Shown: piece after piece, positions 25,244 to 33,814 of the stretch
Position numbering within the stretch: the stretch's first letter is position 1
How the letters are laid out: every line of letters starts with the position of its first letter
DNA from: Streptomyces flavochromogenes
Lineage (GTDB): Bacteria; Actinomycetota; Actinomycetes; Streptomycetales; Streptomycetaceae
Direction of reading: 5' to 3'
Assembly (NCBI RefSeq): GCF_000717595.1
Contig: NZ_JNZO01000027.1
Span: forward strand, 62,001-126,000
DNA: 64,000 bases
Translations under genes and position numbers: made by a program
Notes under the pieces: model-generated
Told to the model about the DNA's origin: nothing
What the model saw: only the letters and a program-made list of their open reading frames with translations
Databases searched by the model: none

Positions 25244-27079
25244 ATGACTGAGAGCAAGAACTCCGAGCTCGAGGGCGAGCTCACCGACCCGGCCCCCGCG
25301 TGGCAGCGGCGCTTCCGCGCGCCGCGCGTCTCCCTGCCCGAGTGGGCGGAGGAGGCCCCGGACCGCTCGCTCTTCGTGTCGAACGCGACGGGGACGTACG
25401 AGCTGTACGCCTGGGACCGGGCGAGCGGTGAGCAGCGGCAGGTCACGGACCGGCCGAACGGCACGACGGACGGCACCCTGTCGCCGGACGGCGCCTGGAT
25501 CTGGTGGTTCGCGGACACCGACGGGGACGAGTTCGGGGTGTGGATGCGCCAGCCGTTCGGCGGCGGCGCGGACGAGCCGGCCGTGCCCGGCCTCGACGCC
25601 TCCTACCCGGCGGGGCTCGCCATCGGCCGGGACGGGACGCTCCTGGTGGGCCGCTCCACGGACGAGGACGGCTCGACGGTCCATCTCGTACGCCCCGGGG
25701 CCGGCGCCCCGGTCGAGATCTACCGGCACCGGGAGTCGGCCGGGGTCGGCGACCTGTCGTACGACGGCTCCCTGATCGCCGTCGAGCACACCGAGCACGG
25801 GGACGCGATGCACTCGGCGCTGCGGGTGCTGCGCTCCTCGGACGCGAGCGTGGTCGCCGAGCTCGACGACACCAAGGGCGGCACGGAGGAGCTGGGGCTC
25901 GCGGTCCTCGGCTTCGCGCCCGTGGACGGCGACAGCCGGCTGCTCGTCGGGCACCAGCGGCGCGGCCGCTGGGAGCCGATGATCTGGGACGTGGCGGCGG
26001 GCACGGAGACCGATCTCCGGCTCGACCTGCCGGGCGACGTGTCGGCCGAGTGGTACCCGGACGGCTCGGGCCTGCTGATCGTGCACAGCTTCGAGGCCCG
26101 CAGCGAGCTGTGGCGGTACGAGATCGCCACCGGCGCCCTGGTCCGGGTGGAGACCCCGGCCGGTTCGGTGTCGAGCGCGACCGCCCGGCCGGACGGCAGC
26201 GTGGAGTACCTGTGGTCCTCGGCCGCCGAGCCGCCGGTGGTGCGGTCCACGGACGGCGGCGTCGTCCTCGACCCGCCCGGCCCCAAGGCGCCGCCGTCGG
26301 TGCCGGTGGAGGACGTGTGGGTGGAGGGCCCGGGCGGCAGAGTCCACGCGCTCGTGCAGCGCCCGGCGGGCGAGGGCCCCTTCCCCACGGTCTTCGAGGT
26401 GCACGGCGGCCCCACCTGGCACGACAGCGACGCCTTCGCGTCGGGCCCGGCGGCCTGGGTGGACCACGGGTACGCGGTGGTGAGGGTCAACTACCGGGGC
26501 TCCACGGGGTACGGACGGGAGTGGACGGACGCGCTCAAGCACCGGGTCGGTCTGATCGAGCTGGAGGACATCGACGCGGTCCGCGCCTGGGCGGTGGCGA
26601 GCGGCCTCGCCGACCCGTCGCGGCTGGTGCTGTCCGGCGGCTCCTGGGGCGGCTATCTGACGCTCCTCGGCATCGGTACGCAGCCGGAGGCCTGGGCGGT
26701 CGGGCTCGCCGCGGTCCCCGTCGCGGACTACGTCGCGGCGTACGAGGACGAGATGGAGGCCCTCAAGGCGCTGGACCGGACGCTGCTCGGCGGCTCCCCC
26801 GAGGAGGTGCCCGATCGGTACGCGGCCTCGTCGCCGCTGACGTACGTGGACGCGGTGAGGGCCCCGGTGCACATCTCGGCCGGCGTCAACGACCCGCGCT
26901 GCCCGATCCGCCAGATCGACAACTACGTCGACCGGCTCAAGGCCCGGGGCGCGGTCCACGAGGTGTACCGCTACGACGCTGGCCACGGCTCGCTGGTGGT
27001 GGAGGAGCGGATCAAGCAGGTCGGCCTGGACCTGGCGTTCGCCGCGAAGCACCTGGGGGGCGGTCCGGTGGAGAGCTGA
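25244..27079 (+). CDS. S9-family prolyl-oligopeptidase-type serine peptidase
   Basis: 611 residues, without a signal peptide, so cytoplasmic. Residues 50-350 form a beta-propeller (repeats such as DGTLSPDGAWIWWF, GDLSYDGSLIAVEHT, AEWYPDGSGLLIVH); residues 360-610 are an alpha/beta-hydrolase domain with HGGPTW, the nucleophile in SGGSWGGYL, Asp in NDPRCPI and His in DAGHGSL. The propeller gates access so that only short peptides are cut. ATG 25244 is chosen (CATCAT seven bases before it); ATG 25235 is three codons longer. It could alternatively be an acylaminoacyl peptidase; the family does not separate these by motif. Confidence 0.88.
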   Translation: MTESKNSELEGELTDPAPAWQRRFRAPRVSLPEWAEEAPDRSLFVSNATGTYELYAWDRASGEQRQVTDRPNGTTDGTLSPDGAWIWWFADTDGDEFGVWMRQPFGGGADEPAVPGLDASYPAGLAIGRDGTLLVGRSTDEDGSTVHLVRPGAGAPVEIYRHRESAGVGDLSYDGSLIAVEHTEHGDAMHSALRVLRSSDASVVAELDDTKGGTEELGLAVLGFAPVDGDSRLLVGHQRRGRWEPMIWDVAAGTETDLRLDLPGDVSAEWYPDGSGLLIVHSFEARSELWRYEIATGALVRVETPAGSVSSATARPDGSVEYLWSSAAEPPVVRSTDGGVVLDPPGPKAPPSVPVEDVWVEGPGGRVHALVQRPAGEGPFPTVFEVHGGPTWHDSDAFASGPAAWVDHGYAVVRVNYRGSTGYGREWTDALKHRVGLIELEDIDAVRAWAVASGLADPSRLVLSGGSWGGYLTLLGIGTQPEAWAVGLAAVPVADYVAAYEDEMEALKALDRTLLGGSPEEVPDRYAASSPLTYVDAVRAPVHISAGVNDPRCPIRQIDNYVDRLKARGAVHEVYRYDAGHGSLVVEERIKQVGLDLAFAAKHLGGGPVES

Positions 27080-27135
27080 GGCGGCCGGGGACCCGGCCGA
27101 CGGGGGGCCGAGGCCGCTTGCGTACCGTGGGGGGC

Positions 27136-27876
27136 GTGTACCGGTTCCTGAGAACGCCCCGCTGGTGGGGGATCAACGTCTTCGTCCTGCTGGCGATCCC
27201 GTTCTGTGTGTTCATGGGGACCTGGCAGCTGGGCAAGTTCGAGGATCGCGTCGACTCCCACGAGGCGGCCGAGAAGCGACCCGCCGCGAGCACGCTGAAG
27301 GCCGAGCCGCTGGACTCCCTGCTCCCGGTGGACAAGGAGACCTCGGGCCGGTCGGCCGAGGCACGCGGCACGTTCGGGGAGCAGTTCCTCGTCCCGGACC
27401 GTGATCTGGACGGCCGGACCGGCAGCTACGTGCTGACGCTGCTGCGGACGGACGGAGGCAGGTCGCTTCCGGTGGTCCGCGGCTGGCTCCCCACGGGCGC
27501 GAAGGTCCCCGCCCCGCCGTCCGGCGAGGTCACGGTCGTGGGCGCGCTCCAGGCCTCGGAGAACGGCGGCACCAAGGGTGCAGGCAGGGCCGGCGGGCTG
27601 CCCGAGGGGCAGCTGGGGATGATCAGCGCGGCATCCCTGGTGAACGTCGTCACGGACGACGTCTACGACGCCTGGATCACCCTCGCCGACTCTCCCGCCG
27701 GGCTCACCCCGGTCCCGGCGGCGGCCGCGGCGGGCACGAGCCTGGACGCGAAGGCCTTCCAGAACCTCGGCTACACCGCGGAGTGGTTCGTCTTCGCCGG
27801 CTTCGTCCTCTTCATGTGGTTCCGCCTGGTCCGCCGCGAGGCGGAGGCGACCCGCGACGAGGCGCTCGGCCTGTAG
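27136..27876 (+). CDS. SURF1-family cytochrome oxidase biogenesis protein
   Basis: 246 residues with the SURF1 layout: an N-terminal membrane helix (WWGINVFVLLAIPFCVFMGTWQLGK), an outside beta-rich domain containing VRGWLP and an ending helix (WFVFAGFVLFMWFRLVRR). SURF1 helps insert heme into subunit I of the aa3 oxidase. The start is GTG 27136, with TACCGT seven bases upstream, so probably leaderless, though a run of Gs could also serve as ribosome site. It follows the S9 peptidase in the same direction at 56 bases. No other oxidase genes are in this window. Confidence 0.87.
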   Translation: MYRFLRTPRWWGINVFVLLAIPFCVFMGTWQLGKFEDRVDSHEAAEKRPAASTLKAEPLDSLLPVDKETSGRSAEARGTFGEQFLVPDRDLDGRTGSYVLTLLRTDGGRSLPVVRGWLPTGAKVPAPPSGEVTVVGALQASENGGTKGAGRAGGLPEGQLGMISAASLVNVVTDDVYDAWITLADSPAGLTPVPAAAAAGTSLDAKAFQNLGYTAEWFVFAGFVLFMWFRLVRREAEATRDEALGL

Positions 27877-27877
27877 G

Positions 27878-29077
27878 TCAGGAGCCGGCCAGAACCCCGG
27901 TCCGGTAGATCGTGCCCGCGCAGGCGTTGGAGATGGTCGCCGACGCCGCGGGGCCGCCCGGCTCCGCGACATGGCTGACCAGGACGCTGCCGTCCGCCGG
28001 GCCGTCCTCATGGAGCAGCTGGGGCGCGGCGCCCGCCCCGGCACCGGCCTCCGGGCCGGTGCCGGGATCGGTGCCGCTCCCTCCGGAGCCCGTGCCCTCG
28101 CTGGGGTCGGGGGTGCCCGTGCCGTTGGTCGGGGTGTCCGTCGTCGGCGGTGTGGTCGGCGGCTCCGTCGGCGGCTGCACCGTCGGGGTCGGGGTGGCGG
28201 GTGTCGTCGAACAGGTCTCGCTCGGCACCCAGACGAACTTCACCTCGTAGGAGGCGTTCGGCTTCAGGGCCAGCGAGGAGTACTCCTGGGAGGGGTCGGG
28301 CAGTCCGCTTCCCCCGTCTCCCGAGGTGTGCCGGATCACCGAGATCCGCGACGGGTCGGCGGCGCCGCGGGCCTCGAAGCCGACGACTCCGCCGCCTTCC
28401 ACGACACACGCCCGGTCGGAGATGTTGGCGATGCGGAAGGTGCCGTGCACCTTGCCCTCGCCGTCGGGTCCGCCGGCTCCCGCAGAGCTGACTCCGAGCT
28501 GCTCGGCCGTGCACGCCGGAAAGGCTCCGGCGTGGGCCTCCGCCTCCTGGCGGCTGGTGGAGGACACGCCGGGGCCGGGTCGCTGCGGCTTGCCCGCGGA
28601 GCCTTCGGCGGCGCCCTGGCTGGGCGACACGGTGCTCGCGGGGGGCGCGGCGCTCTGGCCGCCCTCGACGCCGGTCTCGGCGCCGGTGCCGCCCTGGGCG
28701 TCCTCGCCGTGTCCGGCGTTCACGGGGTTGCCGGCGGCGGAGATGCCGCCGGAGGAGGCTACGTGCACGAAGGCGGGTACGGCGGTGCCGATGAGGACCG
28801 CGGCGGCGGCGGCGCCGACGACGGCCTGCCGCTTGCGGGCGCGGCGTGCGGGTACGGCACGGCGCAGGTGTTCGAGCGAGCCGACGGAGGGTTCGAGGCC
28901 GGACACGGTGCTCTGGAACAGCCGCCGCAGCGCGAGTTCGTCGTCCCCGTCGCCCTCGCCGGGGCCGGGCTCGATGTTCACCATGCGCTGTCCACTCAGG
29001 TCGTCACGTTCATCAGGGACGTCGTTCTCGACGCTGTCGTCGCCGTTGTCGACGTCCTTGCCGGGTGCCCCGCTCAC
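27878..29077 (-). CDS. Single-pass membrane protein coupled to the ECF sigma factor
   Basis: 399 residues. The acidic cytosolic N-terminus (about 1-80) includes ELALRRLFQSTVSGLEPSVG and a basic RRARKRQ just before one membrane helix (about 84-105, AVVGAAAAAVLIGTAVPAFV). Outside are Ser/Gly/Pro-rich linkers and a DUF4232-like domain (ACTAEQLGVSS, then GTFRIANISDRACVVEGGG) plus a Thr/Pro-rich stalk (QPPTEPPTTPPTTDTPT). GTG 29077 overlaps the sigma factor stop by four bases, so the two proteins are made together. The position suggests an anti-sigma or sensor partner, but no zinc-anti-sigma or other known anti-sigma motif is seen. Confidence 0.75.
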   Translation of the reverse strand: MSGAPGKDVDNGDDSVENDVPDERDDLSGQRMVNIEPGPGEGDGDDELALRRLFQSTVSGLEPSVGSLEHLRRAVPARRARKRQAVVGAAAAAVLIGTAVPAFVHVASSGGISAAGNPVNAGHGEDAQGGTGAETGVEGGQSAAPPASTVSPSQGAAEGSAGKPQRPGPGVSSTSRQEAEAHAGAFPACTAEQLGVSSAGAGGPDGEGKVHGTFRIANISDRACVVEGGGVVGFEARGAADPSRISVIRHTSGDGGSGLPDPSQEYSSLALKPNASYEVKFVWVPSETCSTTPATPTPTVQPPTEPPTTPPTTDTPTNGTGTPDPSEGTGSGGSGTDPGTGPEAGAGAGAAPQLLHEDGPADGSVLVSHVAEPGGPAASATISNACAGTIYRTGVLAGS

Positions 29078-29898
29078 GACGTCGCTCCCATCGCGACGCG
29101 CAGCGACGCGATGCCCCGCGAACCGTACGCCTTCACCGAGCCGAGGGATATCCCGAGCGCCTCGGCGACCTGCACCTCGGTCATGTCCGAGAAGTACCGC
29201 AGGGCCAGCACCTCACGCTGGCGGCGCTGGAGTCCGCGCATCGCCTTGATCAGGTCCTCGCGCTCCAGCTGGTCGTACGCGCCCTCCTCCGCGCTGGCCA
29301 TGTCCGGCATCGGCTTGGACAGCAGCTTGAGTCCGAGGATGCGGCGGCGCAGCGCGGACCGGGAGAGGTTCACGACGGTCTGGCGCAGATAGGCGAGGGT
29401 CTTCTCGGGCTCACGCACCCGCTTGCGGGCCGAGTGGACGCGGATGAAGGCCTCCTGGACGACGTCCTCGCAGGAGGCGGTGTCGTCGAGGAGCAGGGCG
29501 GCGAGGCCGAGGAGCGACCGGTAGTGGGCGCGGTAGGTCTCGGTCAGGTGGTCGACGGTCGTTCCGGCCGCCGGGGCGCCTTCGGCGCTGGCCCGGGGCG
29601 ACGGGATGCCGTCGACGGAGCTCGCGCGGGATCCGGTGGGCACGGGGGCGATCACCGGCATGCCGCCGAGTGCGCGCGGCCGGCGGTAGGGGACGACCGC
29701 GGTGCCGCGTACGGGGACGACCGCCGTGCCCCGTAGGGGAATGACCGCCGTGCCGCGTACGGGGACGACTGCCGTGCCCCGTACGGGGACGGCCGCCGTG
29801 CCGCGTGCCGGGACGACGGCGACGCTCCGCGCGGGGAGCACAGCGGTGCCCGCGCCGCACAGCGGAGCGACGGTCGCGATGTCGAGTACGTCTGCCAC
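29074..29898 (-). CDS. ECF sigma factor with repeat-built N-terminal extension
   Basis: 274 residues. The sigma-2 region spans about 110-185 (TYRAHYRSLLGLAALLLDD, CEDVVQEAFIRVHSA) and the sigma-4 region about 215-265 (LQRRQREVLALRYFSDM, VAEALGISLGSVKAYGSRG). Ahead of it sit about 105 residues dominated by an 8-residue VVPVRGTA repeat, encoded by 24-base DNA units (29689-29856), unlike the short N-termini of typical ECF factors. GTG 29898 (VADVLDIATV) is the most reasonable start; there is no strong ribosome site and the frame is open further up. The last four bases overlap the membrane protein gene. The regulon is unknown. Confidence 0.85.
   Translation of the reverse strand: MADVLDIATVAPLCGAGTAVLPARSVAVVPARGTAAVPVRGTAVVPVRGTAVIPLRGTAVVPVRGTAVVPYRRPRALGGMPVIAPVPTGSRASSVDGIPSPRASAEGAPAAGTTVDHLTETYRAHYRSLLGLAALLLDDTASCEDVVQEAFIRVHSARKRVREPEKTLAYLRQTVVNLSRSALRRRILGLKLLSKPMPDMASAEEGAYDQLEREDLIKAMRGLQRRQREVLALRYFSDMTEVQVAEALGISLGSVKAYGSRGIASLRVAMGATS
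29689..29856. repeat. 24-base tandem repeat, five clear and two worn units
   Basis: Units begin at 29689, 29713, 29737, 29761 and 29785, each close to GGGGACGACCGCCGTGCCGC; 29809 and 29833 start decayed copies. On the coding (minus) strand each unit adds eight residues of the V-P-V-R-G-T-A-V type to the sigma factor. Confidence 0.9.
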
Positions 29899-30159
29899 GC
29901 ATGTTGGACACGCTTCCCCCCGGCAGGGTTGTACGCGTACGCCACCCTTTTCGACGGTGAGTTGTTTGTCCTCATGCGTAACCGTTCTCCCCCAATACCC
30001 CGCTTCACAGCGTGTTCCACGCCACACCGGTGAGCGCACGCAGAGACGCCTCCCACCCAACTACTGGTTGCAGTAAGGGGGAAGAGCATCGTCGACCACG
30101 GCATCACCGCAGTTCAAGAGGTATCTGACGCCTATTTGCTCACAGGTCGTTCACAGACC
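29899..30159. other. Intergenic region upstream of the sigma factor
   Basis: About 260 bases between asd and the sigma gene, both leftward, with lower GC content than its surroundings (CTACAAATACGTGACAACCG near asd's stop). It should carry a separate sigma-factor promoter, but I see neither a clear promoter nor a terminator hairpin. Confidence 0.5.
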
Positions 30160-31218
30160 CTACAAATACGTGACAACCGATTCCGCGATCTGGAGGGCGT
30201 TGAGGGCGGCGCCCTTGCGCAGGTTGTCGGCGCAGACGAAGAAGTCGAGCGCCCGCTCGTCGTCCATGGAGCGCCGCACCCGTCCGACCCAGGCGGGATC
30301 GGTGCCGACGACATCGGCGGGGGTGGGGTAGTCGCCCGCGGCGGGGTCGTCGTACAGCACGACCCCGGGCGTGGTCGCGAGGATCTCGTGCGCGCGGTCG
30401 AGCGGCACGGGGCGCTCGAAGCGGGCGTGCACGGAGACGGAGTGTCCGGTGACGACGGGCACGCGCACACAGGTGGCGGCGACCCGCAGCGCGGGGAGCG
30501 CGAGGATCCGCCGGGTCTCGTCCCGGACGTGCTCCTCCTCCGAGGAGGACCCGTCGGCGCCCACCGTGCCCGACCAGGGCAGGACATTGAGCGCGAGGGG
30601 TCCGGGGAAGGGCCCGGTGTTCTCGCCGACGGCCCGCCGTACGTCTCCGGGCTGGGTGCCCAGGTCGTCGTGGCCGGCCACGAGACCGACCTGGGCACGG
30701 AGCGCCTCGACGCCGGCCTGTCCGGCGCCGGCGCCGCTGGCGGCCTGCTGGGCGGTGACGACCAGTTCGGAGAGCCCGAACTCCGCGTGCAGGGCGCCCA
30801 CGGCGACGACCAGCGCGAGGGTGGTGCAGCCGGGGCTGGCGACGATGCCCCGGGGGCGTACGCGCGCCGCGTGGGCGTTGGTCTCGGGCACCACGAGGGG
30901 GACGTCGGGGTCCGCGCGGAAGGCGGCGGAGGTGTCGACGACGACGGCGCCCTTGGTGGCGGCGATGGGCGCCCAGCGGGCGGCCACCGTCTCGGGCACC
31001 AGGAAGAGCGCCAGGTCGACGCCTTCCAGGGCCTCCTCGCTCAGCGCGAGGATCTCGCACTCCGCCCCGCGCACGGCGGCCTTCCGGCCGGCCGAGCGCG
31101 GGGAGGCGAGGAGGCGGATCTCGCCCCAGACGTCCGCGTGGTGCGTGAGCATCTGGAGCATCACCGAGCCGACGGCTCCGGTCGCACCGACGACCGCGAG
31201 CGTCGGCTTCGGCGTCAT
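30160..31218 (-). CDS. asd: Aspartate-semialdehyde dehydrogenase, divergent
   Basis: 352 residues. Reduces aspartyl-phosphate to aspartate semialdehyde in lysine, threonine, methionine and diaminopimelate synthesis. The NADP-binding [11 protein letters not shown] starts at residue 10. The catalytic Cys is kept but in SPGCTTL, where most homologues have NPNCTT; the following [18 protein letters not shown] (catalytic His) and the substrate Arg segment are present. ATG 31218 overlaps the aspartokinase stop by four bases. This suggests the less conserved of two Streptomyces asd copies; whether a second copy exists elsewhere cannot be seen here. Confidence 0.88.
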   Translation of the reverse strand: MTPKPTLAVVGATGAVGSVMLQMLTHHADVWGEIRLLASPRSAGRKAAVRGAECEILALSEEALEGVDLALFLVPETVAARWAPIAATKGAVVVDTSAAFRADPDVPLVVPETNAHAARVRPRGIVASPGCTTLALVVAVGALHAEFGLSELVVTAQQAASGAGAGQAGVEALRAQVGLVAGHDDLGTQPGDVRRAVGENTGPFPGPLALNVLPWSGTVGADGSSSEEEHVRDETRRILALPALRVAATCVRVPVVTGHSVSVHARFERPVPLDRAHEILATTPGVVLYDDPAAGDYPTPADVVGTDPAWVGRVRRSMDDERALDFFVCADNLRKGAALNALQIAESVVTYL

Positions 31219-31736
31219 CGGCCGGTGCCTCCGTAGACGACGGCCTCGTCCGAGTCGCTGTCCAGACCGAAGGCGGTGTGGACGGCGCGCACGGCCTCGT
31301 TGACGTCGTCGGCGCGGGTGACGACCGAGATGCGGATCTCGGAGGTCGAGATCAGCTCGATGTTCACGCCCGCGTCGGAGAGCGCGCGGAAGAAGTCCGC
31401 GGTGACGCCCGGGTTGGTCTTCATCCCGGCGCCGACCAGGGAGATCTTGCCGATCTGGTCGTCGTAGCGCAGCGAGTCGAAGCCGATCGCGGTCTTCGCC
31501 TTCTCCAGGGCGTCGATGGCCTTGCGGCCCTCGGCCTTGGGGAGGGTGAAGGAGATGTCCGTGAGCCCGGTCGAGGCGGCGGACACGTTCTGCACGATCA
31601 TGTCGATGTTGATCTCGGCGTCCGCTACGGCGCGGAAGATGGCCGCGGCCTCGCCCGGCTTGTCCGGCACGCCGACGACGGTGATCTTCGCCTCGGAGGT
31701 GTCGTGGGCGACGCCCGAGATGATGGCCTGCTCCAC
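31215..31736 (-). CDS. Aspartokinase beta subunit from an internal start (predicted)
   Basis: Residues 251-423 of aspartokinase, from GTG 31736, form the two ACT domains alone. GGGGA seven bases upstream is a good internal ribosome site. In Corynebacterium and Bacillus such in-frame starts give alpha2-beta2 enzymes; here it is inferred. Confidence 0.55.
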   Translation of the reverse strand: MEQAIISGVAHDTSEAKITVVGVPDKPGEAAAIFRAVADAEINIDMIVQNVSAASTGLTDISFTLPKAEGRKAIDALEKAKTAIGFDSLRYDDQIGKISLVGAGMKTNPGVTADFFRALSDAGVNIELISTSEIRISVVTRADDVNEAVRAVHTAFGLDSDSDEAVVYGGTGR

Positions 31737-32486
31737 CTTGCGGTCCCCTTGCGGCTCGTTGCTGACCCAGGTGCCCTGCAGCCCCGAGAAGGACGAGCGG
31801 ACGTGGATCGGGATGTTGTATCGGCGTGCGTACTCGACGCACCGGTGCAGCAGCACCTTGGAGCCGGAGGCGGCGAGCTCCAGCATGTCCTCGAAGGAGA
31901 TCCAGTCGATCTTCTTCGCCTTCTTCACCACGCGCGGGTCGGCCGTGAACACACCGTCGACGTCGGTGTAGATCTCGCAGACCTCGGCGTCCAGCGCGGC
32001 GGCCAGCGCCACGGCGGTGGTGTCGGAACCGCCACGGCCGAGCGTGGTGATGTCCTTCTTGTCCTGGGACACGCCCTGGAACCCGGCGACGATGGCGATG
32101 TTGCCCTCGTCGAGGGCGGTGCGGATCCGGCCCGGCGTGACATCGATGATGCGCGCTTTGTTGTGGACCGAGTCGGTGATGACACCGGCCTGGCTGCCCG
32201 TGAACGACTGGGCCTCGTGGCCCAGGTTTTTGATCGCCATGGCCAGCAGGGCCATGGAGATCCGCTCTCCGGCGGTCAGCAGCATGTCGAACTCACGCCC
32301 GGCAGGGATCGGGGATACCTGCTCGGCGAGATCGATCAACTCGTCCGTCGTGTCGCCCATCGCGGAAACCACGACGACCACCTGGTGGCCGTTCTTCTTG
32401 GCGTCCACGATCCGCTTGGCGACGCGCTTGATGCCTTCGGCATCGGCAACGGAGGAGCCTCCGTACTTCTGCACGACAAGGCCCAC
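31215..32486 (-). CDS. ask: Aspartokinase
   Basis: 423-residue monofunctional aspartate kinase, first step of the aspartate family. The kinase domain opens with [15 protein letters not shown], has [31 protein letters not shown] and [13 protein letters not shown]. Two ACT domains (about 265-340 and 345-420, with [16 protein letters not shown] and [16 protein letters not shown]) give feedback control by lysine plus threonine. A GTG at 31736, with GGGGA seven bases upstream, begins VEQAIISGV, the place where related genes have an internal start for a separate beta subunit (173 residues). The stop overlaps asd. Confidence 0.94.
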   Translation of the reverse strand: MGLVVQKYGGSSVADAEGIKRVAKRIVDAKKNGHQVVVVVSAMGDTTDELIDLAEQVSPIPAGREFDMLLTAGERISMALLAMAIKNLGHEAQSFTGSQAGVITDSVHNKARIIDVTPGRIRTALDEGNIAIVAGFQGVSQDKKDITTLGRGGSDTTAVALAAALDAEVCEIYTDVDGVFTADPRVVKKAKKIDWISFEDMLELAASGSKVLLHRCVEYARRYNIPIHVRSSFSGLQGTWVSNEPQGDRKVEQAIISGVAHDTSEAKITVVGVPDKPGEAAAIFRAVADAEINIDMIVQNVSAASTGLTDISFTLPKAEGRKAIDALEKAKTAIGFDSLRYDDQIGKISLVGAGMKTNPGVTADFFRALSDAGVNIELISTSEIRISVVTRADDVNEAVRAVHTAFGLDSDSDEAVVYGGTGR

Positions 32487-32601
32487 GTGCGCTCCTCGCT
32501 CAGTGTGTGCCGCAGCCGGCGCTGCGATCGGCTCAGTCTAACGAGGGACCCGGAAACGCCAGCGTGATATCGAATGGTGAGACGCGCCGCTCAGAGAGTG
32601 A

Positions 32602-33021
32602 TCACGAGGGAGGTTCGGCGAGGGACTTCACCACCGAGACCGTCACCGGGTGGTGCTCACCGAAGACCCGTACGCAGACCGGCAGCAGCTCCTCGAAGTC
32701 GACCCGGGCCCGCTCGGCCTGCCCGGCGAACCCGTACAGGTCGGCCAGGTTGAGCCCTGCCATCAGGGTCTCCGGGTGGTCCTCCCCCGGCTCGGCCGAC
32801 AGCCCGGCCTCGGCGCGGCTGCACGCCCTGACGGCGTCGAGGGTCCGGTACGCGGACCGGTGGATCGCGGAGAGTTCGACGAACGCCTCCAGCGTCTGCC
32901 GATCCCCCTCGCCCAGGACGCGGACCATGTCCTCGACGACGAGCAGGGCGCCCTCCTCGGCGCGCCCCACGAAGTGGGCGGCCCTGCGCGGCACGTCGAC
33001 GAGGCCCGGCGGGCAGACCAC
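32602..33021 (-). pseudogene. Relic of an NB-ARC/TPR regulator
   Basis: 139 codons. The first part, PRRAAHFVGRAEE, is the segment that normally precedes the P-loop of NB-ARC/AfsR-like ATPases. Instead of the P-loop, the frame jumps to kinesin-light-chain-type TPR sequence (HPETLMAGLNLADLYGFAGQ, FGEHHPVTVS). The most economical reading is an internal deletion that fused the two ends of a much larger gene (700-900 residues). It still has an intact frame, so it might be expressed as a small TPR protein. GTG start at 33021 is only the first available codon. Confidence 0.55.
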
Positions 33022-33056
33022 CGGACCGAGAGGCTCGGGCGGGCAGCACCGTCACC

Positions 33057-33136
33057 CGGCTCCGGAGGCCCCCGTAGGGCTCCGGACGCCCGCGCGGGGC
33101 TACAGACGCTCGCGCAGGGCTACGGACGCCCGTGCA
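33057..33136. repeat. 20-base tandem repeat, four units, over a stop codon
   Basis: Units at 33057-33076, 33077-33096, 33097-33116 and 33117-33136, of the form GGGCTACGGACGCCCGCGCA. The last contains the stop codon (33120-33122) of the leftward DUF5063 gene; the others lie beyond it. Confidence 0.88.
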
Positions 33137-33779
33137 TGCCGAGCGGTCCGCCGATCTCCTCCGCCATCACGCGGCCGGCCTCCTCGGCGAGGTCGTCCTC
33201 GGTGAGGTCCTCGTCCGTGTCGAGGCCGTCGAGGGCCGCGAGGGGCTGGTCGAGGCGGACGTGGGCGACGAGGGACTGGAGGGCGCGGAGGGTGGCCGAG
33301 GCGGTGGGGCCCCAGTTGGAGAAGTACGAGAACTGCCACCACCACAGGGCCTCGCTGGTGCGGCCGGCGCGGTAGTGGGCCAGGCCGTGGCGGAGGTCGG
33401 CGACGATGTCGGCGAGGTTGTCGGAGATGCGGGCCGGGACCGGGGCCTTGCGGGGCTCGTACGGGTCGAAGACCTCGGAGAAGACGTCGACCGGTTCGAG
33501 GAGCACGGCGAACCGCTCGCGCAGGTCGTCCATGTCGGGCTCCGGGCCCGTGTCCGTCTCGTACCGCTCGTCCGGGACGATGTCCTCGTGCGCGCCGAGC
33601 CGCCCGCCCGCGAGGAGCAGCTGCGAGATCTCCAGGAGCAGGAAGGGGACCGCGCTGTCCGGCTCGTCGCCCTTGGCGACCTCGGTGGTCGCGACGATGA
33701 AGCTCTCGATGGAGTCGGCGATCTGGACCGCGAAGTCGTCGGGGTTCTGCGTGATCGCGTGCAGCGTGGGGTCAGACAT
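33120..33779 (-). CDS. DUF5063 protein
   Basis: 219-residue acidic cytosolic protein, a family usually encoded next to recR in actinobacteria. Clear features are an all-helical middle (DSIESFIVATTEVAKG, VPFLLLEISQLLLAGGRLGA), a Trp-rich segment (TSEALWWWQFSYFSNWGP) and an acidic C-terminus (TDEDLTEDDLAEEAG). No catalytic motif is visible. ATG 33779 lies 35 bases downstream of recR's stop on the same strand, and GGAGG precedes it, so it is likely co-transcribed with ybaB-recR. It might serve recombination or repair by association, but this is only context. Confidence 0.75.
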   Translation of the reverse strand: MSDPTLHAITQNPDDFAVQIADSIESFIVATTEVAKGDEPDSAVPFLLLEISQLLLAGGRLGAHEDIVPDERYETDTGPEPDMDDLRERFAVLLEPVDVFSEVFDPYEPRKAPVPARISDNLADIVADLRHGLAHYRAGRTSEALWWWQFSYFSNWGPTASATLRALQSLVAHVRLDQPLAALDGLDTDEDLTEDDLAEEAGRVMAEEIGGPLGMHGRP

Positions 33780-33814
33780 CGAGGAGCCTCCCTGAGAGCG
33801 CGCCGGCCCGGTCG

